Shown here: positions 1-6,877 of the stretch, in pieces
How the letters are laid out: each line of letters opens with the position of its first letter
Numbering within the stretch: the first letter of the stretch is position 1
The notes under the pieces: model-generated
What the model was told of the DNA's origin: nothing
The model's database searches: none
What the model saw: the letters and a program-made list of their open reading frames with translations, nothing else
Made by a program: the position numbers and the translations under genes
NCBI RefSeq assembly: GCF_020176695.1
Contig: NZ_JAIWIA010000024.1
Location: 62,001 to 126,000 of the forward strand
Source: Massilia sp. MS-15
GTDB taxonomy: Bacteria; Pseudomonadota; Gammaproteobacteria; Burkholderiales; Burkholderiaceae_D
Reading direction: 5' to 3'
Length of the DNA stretch: 64,000 nt

Positions 1-357
1 CTGCGCATGGCGGGAGCGGCCGAGGTGCTGCTCGCCTCGCCCTACCGCGTCGCCATCCTGCGCGAGCTGCGCGGCGCCCCGGAGCCGCCGCTGGCCCAGC
101 ACCTGGCGCGGCTGGCGCCGGCCGAGCTGACCCTGGTCGAGGGATACAAGTGGGAGCGCATGCCCAAGCTGGAAGTGTTCCGCCCCGGCCTGGGCCGCCC
201 GGCCCTGTATCCGGACGACCCGGACATCGTCGCCGTGGCCTCCGACGCGCCCGCGCCGGTGGAGCAGGGCGGTCCCGCCTGGCTGGACCTGAACGACCGC
301 CAGGCCGTGCTGGGCTGGCTGCGGGCCTGGATGCAAAAAGAAGCGCGGCAAGCCTAA
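1..357 (+). CDS. mobB: MobB, molybdopterin-guanine dinucleotide biosynthesis adapter (5' partial)
   Basis: The reading frame is already open at base 1, so the N-terminus, including the P-loop expected in MobB, lies outside the window; 118 residues are visible. The segment LVEGYKWERMPKLEVFRP is the family hallmark (Leu-Val-Glu-Gly-Tyr/Phe-Lys, then Pro-Lys-Ile/Leu-Glu-Val). MobB is a GTP-binding accessory protein that assists MobA in attaching GMP to molybdopterin for molybdoenzymes. The fragment closes with a C-terminal helix (LNDRQAVLGWLRAW). Its TAA stop is also the start of the -35 element of a candidate flagellar promoter for the next gene. The family call is secure; completeness cannot be judged. 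Confidence 0.85.
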   Translation: MRMAGAAEVLLASPYRVAILRELRGAPEPPLAQHLARLAPAELTLVEGYKWERMPKLEVFRPGLGRPALYPDDPDIVAVASDAPAPVEQGGPAWLDLNDRQAVLGWLRAWMQKEARQA

Positions 358-381
358 AGTTCCTGCCGGCGCCGCCGTAAA
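355..381 (+). promoter_or_regulatory. candidate FliA (sigma-28) promoter for yjfB
   Basis: TAAAG at 355-359, 14 bases, then GCCGTAAA at 374-381. The enterobacterial sigma-28 pattern is TAAAGTTT-N11-GCCGATAA, that is TAAAG, 14 bases, GCCGATAA. The -10 here differs from it at two of eight positions. The element ends 29 bases before the yjfB start. A near-identical arrangement precedes fliT on the other strand at 6604-6630, which strengthens the call. Confidence 0.55.
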
Positions 382-410
382 CGGTGGATACGCCTTAATG
401 GGAGAGTGAC

Positions 411-608
411 ATGGATGTGTCGAGCATCGCCAAGCTGTCCACCAGCATCGCCGAGACCGGCCAGCGCCAGGAGCTGAGCCTGGCCGTCATGAAGAAGGCC
501 CAGCAGATCCAGGAAGCCACCGCCACCCAGCTGCTCGAGGCCCTGCCGGCGGCGCAGCCGGCGCGCCTGCCCGCGCACCTGGGCAACAAGATCGACACGA
601 CCGCCTGA
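411..608 (+). CDS. YjfB family putative motility protein
   Basis: A 65-residue protein starting [18 protein letters not shown], the characteristic opening of the small YjfB/putative-motility family found in flagellated bacteria. It is a helical polar protein with no signal peptide or membrane segment. The middle ([20 protein letters not shown]) is an amphipathic helix and the tail ends in LGNKIDTTA, also typical. A GGAGAG ribosome site sits 4 bases before the ATG. The biochemical role of the family is not established. The FliA-like promoter just upstream fits late-flagellar expression. No other flagellar structural gene is adjacent, so it is an outlying member of that regulon. Confidence 0.8.
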   Translation: MDVSSIAKLSTSIAETGQRQELSLAVMKKAQQIQEATATQLLEALPAAQPARLPAHLGNKIDTTA

Positions 609-617
609 GCCTTCGTC

Positions 618-646
618 TTGCATCTTTCTCCGGCCTGATAAATACT
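618..646 (+). promoter_or_regulatory. possible sigma-70 promoter for bufA1
   Basis: TTGCAT at 618-623, 17 bases, AATACT at 641-646, four of six matches to each consensus hexamer. It lies in the 67-base gap between yjfB and bufA1. It is weak evidence on its own, but no other promoter-like sequence is obvious here and the gene needs one separate from the flagellar promoter. Confidence 0.3.
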
Positions 647-675
647 GGCGCTTTTCACCTGCCAGGAGTACCCGC

Positions 676-1005
676 ATGACCCACCGCCACGCCCTGATCG
701 CCGCCGCCCTCGCCAGCGCCTGTGCCCACGCCGCCGCCCAGGATGCGATGGGCGTGCCGAAGGCCGACCAGGAAGCCTGCTATGGCGTAGCCAAGGCCGG
801 GCAGAACGACTGCGGCACCGCCACCCACGGCTGCGCCGGCGCCGCCCGCGTCGACCAGGACCCGAACGAATGGAAGTTCGTGGCCAAGGGTAGCTGCACC
901 AAACTGGGCGGTTCGCTGGAGGCCGGGCGCGCACCCCGCGACGCGGCGGCCCAGGGCAAGGCCGAGGCTGCGGTGGAGGCGTCCAGGCCCGCCGTGCGCA
1001 AATAA
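676..1005 (+). CDS. bufA1: BufA1-type bufferin precursor (DUF2282)
   Basis: A 109-residue precursor with a Sec signal peptide (about residues 1-22, ending AHAAAQ). The mature core carries four cysteines in the spacing [12 protein letters not shown] ... HGC ... GSC, plus [13 protein letters not shown], the signature of the DUF2282 family. Family knowledge: bufferins are exported ribosomal peptides whose core cysteines are modified by a DUF692 (MNIO) enzyme working with a DUF2063 partner, and they bind copper in the envelope. The tail after the last cysteine is low-complexity and Ala-rich. A CAGGAG ribosome site precedes the ATG. The maturation enzyme follows 45 bases downstream in the same reading frame. 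No DoxX-type BufD gene is nearby, so this is a minimal version of the locus. Confidence 0.85.
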   Translation: MTHRHALIAAALASACAHAAAQDAMGVPKADQEACYGVAKAGQNDCGTATHGCAGAARVDQDPNEWKFVAKGSCTKLGGSLEAGRAPRDAAAQGKAEAAVEASRPAVRK

Positions 1006-1050
1006 GCTACGCAGGCCAGGTCAGGCAAACAGCGCCGCACGCGCACGTCG

Positions 1051-2691
1051 ATGTCCGCTCCCCAGGCCGTCCCGCGCGCCGGCATCGGGCTGCGCGCGCC
1101 GCACTACCGCGCCTTCCTCGCCAGCCGCCCCGCGGTCGGCTTCATCGAAGTCCATAGCGAAAACTACCTGGCCCGGGCCGGGTGGGACTGGCACGTGCTG
1201 GAAACACTGCGCCGCGACTATCCGCTCAGCCTGCACGGGGTCGGGCTCGGCTTGGGGTCGGTGCAGGGGTTTTCCGAGGCCCACCTGGAACGCGTCGCGG
1301 CGCTCGCCGCGGCCCTCGATCCGCTGCTCGTCTCCGAACACCTGAGCTGGGGCGCGCTGGCCGGACGCCAGCTCAACGACCTGTTGCCGCTGGCGCTGGA
1401 CGAAGCCACCCTGGCACTGCTGTGCGAGCGCGTCGACCGCGTCCAGTCGCGCCTGGGCCGGCGCCTGCTGCTGGAAAACGTGTCGGCCTACGTGCGCTGG
1501 CGCGGCGACAGCATGGGCGAGACCGCCTTCCTGGCGGAGCTGGCGCGGCGCACCGGCTGCGGCATCCTGCTCGACGTGAACAACCTGTACGTCAACCAGT
1601 GCAACCACGGCGAAGACGCGCTGGCGGCCATCGCCGCGCTGGCGCCCGGCAGCGTGGGCGAGATCCACCTGGCCGGCCACCTGGAGACCCCGCTCGGCGT
1701 GGTGGACCACCACGGCGCGGCGGTGGCGGCGCCGGTCTGGGCGCTGTACCGCGCCGCGCTGGCGCGCTTCGGACGGGTGCCGGCCCTGGTCGAGTGGGAT
1801 GCGGAGCTGCCCGCGCTCGAGGTGCTGGTGGCCGAGGCGCGGGCGGCCGATGCGATTGCCCGCGACTATCCTCCGCCTGCCCCCGCGCAGCTGCCAGCGC
1901 CCCTATCGCGCGCTGCGCTGGCGCCAGGAGCGGGGGCAGCACAGGAAGACATGCAACAGCGCTTCGGCGCGGCCCTGCTCGATGCGGACCAGGACGCGGC
2001 GCTGGCGCCCCTGCTGAAACAGGGCGGCCTGGCGCGCCTGCCCCTGTACCGCGGCAACCTGGTGGCCGGCTGGGAGCGGGCGCTGGCCGCGGCCTATCCG
2101 GTGCTGCAACAGCTGGTCGGCGCGCAGGCCATGGCTGGCCTGGCGCGCGCCTACGGCAGGGCCCATCCTTCGCAGGATCCCGACCTGGGCGCCTTCGGCG
2201 CGGACTTTCCCGCTTTCCTGGCCGGTGTGGAGGCCGCCGCCCCCTATCCCTACCTGCCGGACGTGGCGCGCCTCGAATGGGCGGTGCACCGTGCCCACCT
2301 GGCGCCGGACAGCCCGCCGCTCGGGCTGGATGCGCTGGCCGGCATGGCACCTAGCGCACTGGATGGTGCCCGGATCACCCTGCATCCTTCGGCGGCGCTG
2401 CTGGACAGCCCGTGGGCGACCGCGGCGCTGTGGCATGCGCACCAGCCCGGCGGCCCGGGGCTGCCGGCGCGCGTGGACCGTCCCTGCACGGTACTGGTGC
2501 TGCGGCGTGGCTGGCAGGTGGAAGTGGAGGAGCTGGATGTGGCCGAGGCGGCCGCCCTGGGCCAGCTGGTACGCGGCGCCAGCTTCGGCGCAGCGCTGGA
2601 TGCGGCGTCGGCATCGGCGTCCGCGCTCGGCGCCATGCTGGCAGGCTGGTTCGGGCGCGGCCTGGTGGCCGCGATCGCGGCGCAGAACTAG
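1051..2691 (+). CDS. fused BufB-BufC: MNIO (DUF692) enzyme with DUF2063 domain
   Basis: A single 546-residue frame contains two normally separate proteins. Residues 1 to about 270 are a complete DUF692/MNIO TIM barrel, with the family motifs EVHSENY (33-39), [10 protein letters not shown] (61-70), SEHLSWG (96-101), LENVS (141-145), LDVNNLYV (174-181), NHGED (185-189), GEIHLAGH (203-210), DHHG (219-222) and VEWD (247-250); the His, Asp and Glu in these are the expected iron ligands. Residues about 271-300 are a Pro/Ala-rich linker. From about 300 to 546 the sequence is DUF2063/BufC ([16 protein letters not shown], then [13 protein letters not shown]). In known loci BufB oxidises core cysteines of BufA with BufC as substrate-binding partner. 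Here both are in one chain. The ATG has no strong ribosome site, so coupling to bufA1 is likely. The stop overlaps the convergent gene's stop. Confidence 0.87.
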   Translation: MSAPQAVPRAGIGLRAPHYRAFLASRPAVGFIEVHSENYLARAGWDWHVLETLRRDYPLSLHGVGLGLGSVQGFSEAHLERVAALAAALDPLLVSEHLSWGALAGRQLNDLLPLALDEATLALLCERVDRVQSRLGRRLLLENVSAYVRWRGDSMGETAFLAELARRTGCGILLDVNNLYVNQCNHGEDALAAIAALAPGSVGEIHLAGHLETPLGVVDHHGAAVAAPVWALYRAALARFGRVPALVEWDAELPALEVLVAEARAADAIARDYPPPAPAQLPAPLSRAALAPGAGAAQEDMQQRFGAALLDADQDAALAPLLKQGGLARLPLYRGNLVAGWERALAAAYPVLQQLVGAQAMAGLARAYGRAHPSQDPDLGAFGADFPAFLAGVEAAAPYPYLPDVARLEWAVHRAHLAPDSPPLGLDALAGMAPSALDGARITLHPSAALLDSPWATAALWHAHQPGGPGLPARVDRPCTVLVLRRGWQVEVEELDVAEAAALGQLVRGASFGAALDAASASASALGAMLAGWFGRGLVAAIAAQN

Positions 2692-2969
2692 TGGAAGGCG
2701 CGCAGGATGCGCTGTTCGCCGGTGCGGTCGCAGTAACGCTCGTTGGCGGCGCGGGTGGCGGCCATCATGCGTTCGAGCTGGGCATCCTCGAAGCGGGCCA
2801 GTTCTTCGTTGGCCGCTTCCAGCGCCAGCGCCAGCTTGGCGCGCGCGTTCTGGTACAGGTCGCTGGTGTAGTGGTCGGTGTTCTTCAGCAGCTCTTCCGC
2901 GTTCTCGATGACGAGACGCAAGTCACCGATGAGCTGGTCCTGGGAATGGGCGCGGTTCGGGGTTTCCAT
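2688..2969 (-). CDS. small helical protein resembling the N-terminal region of ElaB/YqjD (DUF883) proteins
   Basis: A 93-residue charged, almost wholly helical protein ([20 protein letters not shown], then a long Glu/Ala/Arg helix). The opening resembles the ribosome-binding N-terminal part of ElaB/YqjD-type proteins (DLxxVxxDAEELLK). The C-terminal membrane helix and preceding glycines that anchor that family are absent, and the protein ends KxxRILRAFH. It has one cysteine and no signal peptide. A GGTGAAG ribosome site precedes the start. It is tail-to-tail with bufBC, the two stop codons sharing bases 2689-2690. Function is unknown; the DUF883 resemblance is a moderate-confidence reading. 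Confidence 0.55.
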   Translation of the reverse strand: METPNRAHSQDQLIGDLRLVIENAEELLKNTDHYTSDLYQNARAKLALALEAANEELARFEDAQLERMMAATRAANERYCDRTGEQRILRAFH

Positions 2970-3100
2970 GCTTCACCTTTGGCCGGTTGAGGTAAGTCGA
3001 TACGCGAGAACTTAAAATATAAACAAGGAATCCTTGTTCTGTTTGTTAAGACGCAAACATAAGCCCGCGATCCCTGTTCCATTGCCCGGCCCAGGGTGAT

Positions 3101-3313
3101 TTATTGCACCCGCACCCGCAGTTCGCCCACGCTCACGGTCTGGCCGCTGCGGATCTTGGCGGTCTTGCGCAGCTCCTGCCGGCCATCGACCGACACGGCG
3201 CCGCTGGCGACCATGTTCTTGCCGGCGCCACCGCTGTCCACCAGGCCCACCAGCTTCAGCAGCTGGTTGAGCTCGACGAACTCGGCGGTCAAATCGAACA
3301 CGATTGTTTGCAT
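3101..3313 (-). CDS. S4-domain RNA-binding protein (RlbA/YbcJ-like)
   Basis: A 70-residue protein consisting of one S4 RNA-binding fold: FVELNQLLKLVGLVDSGGAG (hydrophobic helix), then VSVDGRQELRKTAKIRSGQTV, the beta-turn motif that ends S4 domains. The ATG at 3311-3313 is chosen over an in-frame TTG at 3335-3337, because the upstream codons overlap the fumC stop and the homologous domain starts at MQTIVFDL. It lies 16 bases after fumC on the same strand, so it is probably co-transcribed. Family members bind structured RNA, possibly ribosomal; the exact target is unknown. Confidence 0.75.
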   Translation of the reverse strand: MQTIVFDLTAEFVELNQLLKLVGLVDSGGAGKNMVASGAVSVDGRQELRKTAKIRSGQTVSVGELRVRVQ

Positions 3314-3329
3314 ATTTTTTCTCAGGAAA

Positions 3330-4727
3330 TTAATCAACGGAATCTGGCCGGGTCATGTCGATCGGAACGATCCACCCGTCGAACTGCTGCTCGGTGACGA
3401 AGCCCGACTGCAGCGCGGCCTGGCGCAGGGTCAGGCCTTCGTGCGACGCCGTCTTGGCGATCTGCGCGGCGCGATCATACCCGATGTGCGGGGCCAGTGC
3501 GGTTACCAGCATCAGCGATTTCTCCATCAGCTCGGCAATGCGCGCATGGTTCGGCTCGATGCCCTGGGCGCAGTGCCGGTCGAAGGAGCGCATACCGTCC
3601 GCCAGCAGGCGCGCGCTTTGCAGGAAGTTATGCGCGATCATGGGCTTGAACACGTTCAGCTCGAAGTTGCCCTGCGAGCCGCCGACCGTGATTGCAACAT
3701 CGTTGCCGAATACCTGGCAGCACAGCATCGTCAGCGCCTCGCACTGGGTCGGGTTGACCTTGCCCGGCATGATCGAGCTGCCCGGCTCGTTCTCCGGGAT
3801 CGTGATCTCGCCCAGGCCCGAGCGCGGCCCCGAGGCCATCCAGCGCACGTCGTTGGCGATCTTCATGAGGGCGGTGGCCAGGGTCTTCATGGCGCCGTGG
3901 GCGGCCACCATGGCGTCGTGCCCGGCCAGGGCCATGAACTTGTTCGGCGCGCTCTTGAACGACAGGCCGGTGCGCGAGGCCAGCTCGGCGGCGATGCGCG
4001 GGGCGAAATCCGGGTGCGCGTTCAGGCCGGTGCCGACGGCAGTGCCGCCGGCGGCCAGGGCCAGCAGGCCGGGCAGGGTGGCGCGGAGCGCGCTTTCCGC
4101 GAACTCCAGCTGCGCCACGTAGCCCGAGAATTCCTGGCCCAGGGTCAGCGGGGTGGCGTCCTGCAGGTGGGTGCGGCCGATCTTGACGATCGATTCGAAA
4201 TCACGCGACTTGCGCAGCAGCGTCGCGCGCAGCTGGCCCAGGGCCGGCAGCAGGTCCTGGGCCACGGCGCAGGCGGCCGCCACGTGCATCGCGGTGGGGA
4301 AGATGTCGTTCGACGATTGCCCCATGTTGACGTGGTCGTTTGGATGCAGCAGGCGCTGCTCGCCGCGCTCGCCTTTCAAGAGCTCGGAACCGCGATTGGC
4401 CAGCACCTCGTTCATGTTCATGTTGCTTTGCGTGCCGGAGCCGGTCTGCCACACGGCGAGCGGGAATTCCTCGGGGTGGTGGCCTTCGAGCACCTCGTCG
4501 GCGGCGCGGATGATGGCCGCGGCCTTGTCTCCAGGCAGCTTGCCGAGCGAGCGGTTGACGGCCGCCGCGGCGCGCTTGACCTGGGCCAGCGCGGCCACCA
4601 GTTCCGGCGCCATGCGCTCGGTCGAGATGTGGAAGTGGTGCAGCGAACGCTGGGTCTGGGCGCCCCACAGCCGGGCTGCCGGCACCTCGATCGGGCCGAA
4701 ACTGTCTTTTTCAATCCTGTTTTCCAT
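3330..4727 (-). CDS. fumC: class II fumarate hydratase (fumarase C)
   Basis: A 465-residue homotetrameric, iron-independent fumarase converting fumarate and water to L-malate in the TCA cycle. It is full length for the family. The superfamily signature [15 protein letters not shown] is intact, as are the substrate-site segments SGTQSNMN (upstream), [12 protein letters not shown] and [12 protein letters not shown]. The N-terminus [25 protein letters not shown] is standard. The gene is followed after 16 bases by the S4-domain gene. As a class II enzyme it resists superoxide, unlike FumA/FumB; that is family knowledge and not seen here. Confidence 0.97.
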   Translation of the reverse strand: MENRIEKDSFGPIEVPAARLWGAQTQRSLHHFHISTERMAPELVAALAQVKRAAAAVNRSLGKLPGDKAAAIIRAADEVLEGHHPEEFPLAVWQTGSGTQSNMNMNEVLANRGSELLKGERGEQRLLHPNDHVNMGQSSNDIFPTAMHVAAACAVAQDLLPALGQLRATLLRKSRDFESIVKIGRTHLQDATPLTLGQEFSGYVAQLEFAESALRATLPGLLALAAGGTAVGTGLNAHPDFAPRIAAELASRTGLSFKSAPNKFMALAGHDAMVAAHGAMKTLATALMKIANDVRWMASGPRSGLGEITIPENEPGSSIMPGKVNPTQCEALTMLCCQVFGNDVAITVGGSQGNFELNVFKPMIAHNFLQSARLLADGMRSFDRHCAQGIEPNHARIAELMEKSLMLVTALAPHIGYDRAAQIAKTASHEGLTLRQAALQSGFVTEQQFDGWIVPIDMTRPDSVD

Positions 4728-4825
4728 GGCGTGTCCTGTCGAATGGGCGGGATGGTGTAGCGCGTGGCTAAAGAGTTTAGCCGATTGTCCGTTAATGACG
4801 TTCAGGCTTCATTTTCCACTTCCCT

Positions 4826-5908
4826 ATGGCGCGCCGGCTTACCCTGTTATCGATGCTTTCCCTGGCGTGCGCGCTGCCGATCGCTGCCGCCCATGCGGCC
4901 GAGCTCGGCGAGCCGCGGCTCGCGTCCTTCCTCGGCCAGCCGCTGGTGGCCGACATCGAACTCACCCTGCTGGAAGACCCGGCCATGCCGGTGCAGGTGC
5001 GCCTGGCGCACCCGGAGGTCTACCGCGGCGCCGGCCTCGGCATGCCGCCGGTGCTGTCGACGCTGCGGATGTCGGTGATGCGGCGCGACGGCCGCCAGTT
5101 CCTGCACATCACCTCGTTCGCGCCGGTGGAGCTGGAGCGGCTGCACCTGTTCCTGGAACTGGCCGACGGCGCGCAGCGCACCGTGCGCCTGGCAACGCTG
5201 TCGCTGGCGCCCGACCCGCATCCGGCGCCGCCTGTGCAGCCCGTGCGGCCAGCCGCGCCCCCGGTGGCGGCGCAGGATCCGGTCCCGGCCCTGGCGCCTC
5301 CCATGCCGGCTCCGAAGCCCGCGCCAGCCGTGGCCCGGCAGCGGCCCCGGCCGACCGATCTGGCCACACAGCCTGCACCGTCTGTACCGCCCGCAGCGCG
5401 GCGCGTGGCGCCCGCATCCCGGCCGCCATCGGACACGCCGCTGCTGGCGTCCGAGCGCGTGACCGCGCCCGCGCCGGCACCCGCGGCGGGAGCCTGTGCC
5501 GCACAGGTGCAGCAGCCGGTCGACAGCTGCGTCGTGCTGGGCGCCAAGAATACCCTCTTGCGCGAACAGCTGGTCCAGCTGGAAGACAAGGTCAAGCTGT
5601 TGCAGGTGGCCGCGGGCGCCGCAACGTCCGAGACGCCGCGCGCACCCCGGAAAAAGCGCAAGCAGCCGGAACCGCCGCCGGCGGAAACCACCTGGCTGCC
5701 GCTGGCCGGCGCCGGTGCCGCCGTGCTGGCGCTGCTGGGCGGCCTGGTCTTCATCGTGCGCCGCCGCAAGGCCGGGGCGCGCGCCGCCGAACCCCGTGTC
5801 GGCCTGGGGGCGCGCCTGCGCGCCCGACTCGACCGCAAGTCCGCGCCGCCGGCCGCGGTCGAGCCGACCCTGGAGCAGGGTGCGCACGAGTCGTCTACAC
5901 AAGTCTGA
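4826..5908 (+). CDS. FimV-like membrane protein with Pro/Ala-rich linker
   Basis: A 360-residue protein with a signal peptide (about 1-24, ending AAAHAAE). The next segment is a FimV N-terminal-type domain (about 25-125: LGEPRLASFLGQPLVADIEL, then a beta-rich region closing with LHLFLELADGAQRTVRLATL). A long Pro/Ala-rich stretch follows (about 130-235), then a short coiled segment (NTLLREQLVQLEDKVKLLQV). A single membrane helix lies at about 292-312 (LAGAGAAVLALLGGLVFIV), followed by a basic cytoplasmic tail. FimV family proteins sit in the inner membrane with periplasmic domains and take part in type IV pilus assembly and polar organisation. This one is short, without the large cytoplasmic TPR part. 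It stands alone, divergent from fumC, and has no clear ribosome site. Confidence 0.65.
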   Translation: MARRLTLLSMLSLACALPIAAAHAAELGEPRLASFLGQPLVADIELTLLEDPAMPVQVRLAHPEVYRGAGLGMPPVLSTLRMSVMRRDGRQFLHITSFAPVELERLHLFLELADGAQRTVRLATLSLAPDPHPAPPVQPVRPAAPPVAAQDPVPALAPPMPAPKPAPAVARQRPRPTDLATQPAPSVPPAARRVAPASRPPSDTPLLASERVTAPAPAPAAGACAAQVQQPVDSCVVLGAKNTLLREQLVQLEDKVKLLQVAAGAATSETPRAPRKKRKQPEPPPAETTWLPLAGAGAAVLALLGGLVFIVRRRKAGARAAEPRVGLGARLRARLDRKSAPPAAVEPTLEQGAHESSTQV

Positions 5909-5923
5909 TTTTTACGTTATACT
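5894..5923 (+). promoter_or_regulatory. promoter for the 5930-6178 RNA
   Basis: TATACT at 5918-5923 (five of six to TATAAT), with TCTACA at 5894-5899 (four of six to TTGACA) 18 bases upstream. It overlaps the last codons of the FimV-like gene and places the transcript start near 5930, with no reading frame following on this strand before a strong terminator. Confidence 0.5.
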
Positions 5924-5929
5924 CATTTC

Positions 5930-6178
5930 ATGGTCGCGAGATCATGAACGGCACAGAGGCCTGGCGCAGCCACCACCGATAGCGTGGCGCGGAAAGCGGG
6001 CGGACGTTGAGGAAACGCCTGTGTCCGGAAGCGGTTCGCCTGCCAACTGCGGCAGCGAACGCCGGATGCAACCGGCACGAGGCGACGCCAGGAGATACCT
6101 GGTGCTCGCTCTCCCCGATTCCGTGCAGGGGCCACTGGCCCGTGCATCAGCAAGAAAGCGCCTGCGGGCGCTTTTTGC
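5930..6178 (+). ncRNA. unassigned structured small RNA (about 250 nt)
   Basis: The segment between a sigma-70-like promoter and a rho-independent terminator has no plausible protein frame and is dense in complementary arms. CCTGGCG-n2-GCC (from about 5963) can pair with GGC-n2-CGCCAGG (about 6085-6096). The inner hairpin TCCGG ... GTTCG-C-CTGCC / GGCAG-CGAAC ... CCGGA spans about 6021-6066. GCAC ... GGCC near the 5' end pairs with GGCC-GTGC near 6138. CCAGG-AGATA-CCTGG is a separate perfect hairpin near 6090-6104. At least six GGA triplets occur in it, some in predicted loops. It does not show the conserved cores of RNase P RNA, SRP RNA or tmRNA, nor a cobalamin, TPP or GEMM riboswitch. I cannot assign a family; 6S RNA is not excluded but the structure does not look like the simple rod. 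Confidence 0.6.
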
Positions 6179-6184
6179 TTTTTG
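6155..6184 (+). terminator. rho-independent terminator of the small RNA
   Basis: Stem AGCGCC (6157-6162) / GGCGCT (6167-6172) with a TGCG loop, running directly into TTTTT and a second T-rich run. Confidence 0.8.
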
Positions 6185-6204
6185 GCACCGGTCGACGCTA
6201 CCAA

Positions 6205-6230
6205 ACAAAAAAGGCGCCATGGGCGCCTTT
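6205..6230 (-). terminator. rho-independent terminator of fliT
   Basis: On the minus strand, AAAGGCGCC and GGCGCCTTT form a stem around a three-base loop and are followed by a run of at least six T. It lies 43 bases beyond the fliT stop and faces the terminator of the small RNA. Confidence 0.8.
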
Positions 6231-6272
6231 GCAGGGGAGGGGGCGCGCCGCAGCGGCGCCTGGTCCGTTCGC

Positions 6273-6554
6273 TCAGTGCGCGCACATGGCACGGTCCAGC
6301 TGGCCCATCCACGGTTCGGTCACGTCGCGGATCGCGCGGTCGTTGGCCATCAGCTGCTTGAGCAGGTCGATCTTGCGCAGGCGCTTGGCGCCATCCAGCG
6401 CCGGCACGCCGCCGAGCGCCGCGCCCGCCGCTACGCTTGCCTGTGCGTTGAGCTTGTCGAAACCACGCCAGTCGCCCGCCTCGGCGGCGCCCTTCATCTG
6501 GCCGCTCAGGCCTGCCAGGTTTTCGTACATCGAGAGGACGTCGTTCGCGGTCAT
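6273..6554 (-). CDS. fliT: FliT-like flagellar export chaperone
   Basis: A 93-residue all-helical protein: VLSMYENLAGLSGQMKGAAE, AGDWRGFDKLNAQ, a variable middle, then RLRKIDLLKQLMANDRAIRD and TEPWMGQLD. That order matches the FliT family (N-terminal YExL..S..M, AGDWd.l..L, RK..LL..IL..D..IR, EPWM..L). FliT binds the filament cap protein FliD before export and, in enterobacteria, feeds back on FlhDC. The gene is separated from any other flagellar gene here. It has its own FliA-like promoter about 50 bases upstream and its own terminator, so it is a monocistronic unit. Confidence 0.75.
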   Translation of the reverse strand: MTANDVLSMYENLAGLSGQMKGAAEAGDWRGFDKLNAQASVAAGAALGGVPALDGAKRLRKIDLLKQLMANDRAIRDVTEPWMGQLDRAMCAH

Positions 6555-6877
6555 GTCTGCACCATTCTGCCTGCCTGGCCGGATTGCCGGGCATCTAAAG
6601 GCTTTTACGGATGGGCTTTCAGGAACTTTAGGGTGTTTTCAAAAAATATTTCAAATTTCTTTCTTGCCCTGTTGATCTTGCCAAAATTGCATGTTCAACC
6701 CGCCATGCATGCTGCAGAATGCTCCGCCATTCCCCGGATTTGGCAGTCTGGCCCTGATTTTTGCAGTCTGTCGCATTCCGGGCGCAGCCGCCATCCGGCT
6801 TTTCTACAGTGCCCGCTGGGTCTTTGCGCCGTGGCGCGCGGGATCCGCCAATAAAAATAGATGAGAGAGAGATTGTT
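6555..6877. other. intergenic region between fliT and the M1 peptidase
   Basis: A 323-base gap between divergent genes, with an AT-rich block around 6640-6690. It contains the FliA-like promoter for fliT at 6604-6630. I could not pick a convincing sigma-70 promoter for the peptidase gene; a purine-rich GAGAGAGA ribosome site lies just before its ATG. No reading frame here looks coding. Confidence 0.6.
6604..6630 (-). promoter_or_regulatory. candidate FliA (sigma-28) promoter for fliT
   Basis: On the minus strand TAAAG (6626-6630), 14 bases, TCCGTAAA (6604-6611). The spacing equals that of the yjfB element and the -10 differs from GCCGTAAA there by one base. It ends 50 bases before the fliT start codon. 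Confidence 0.5.

Noticed and set aside
1006..1050. a coding extension joining bufA1 to the enzyme gene
   Set aside because: The TAA at 1003-1005 is clear and the 15 intervening codons have no domain character; only the possibility of read-through is noted.
3101..3337. TTG at 3335-3337 as start of the S4-domain gene
   Set aside because: It would overlap the fumC stop and add eight residues outside the domain; the ATG at 3311-3313 matches the domain start.
5930..6178. 6S RNA, RNase P RNA or SRP RNA as identity of the structured RNA
   Set aside because: RNase P and SRP signature cores are absent. The multi-hairpin interior does not look like the 6S rod, though 6S was not fully excluded.
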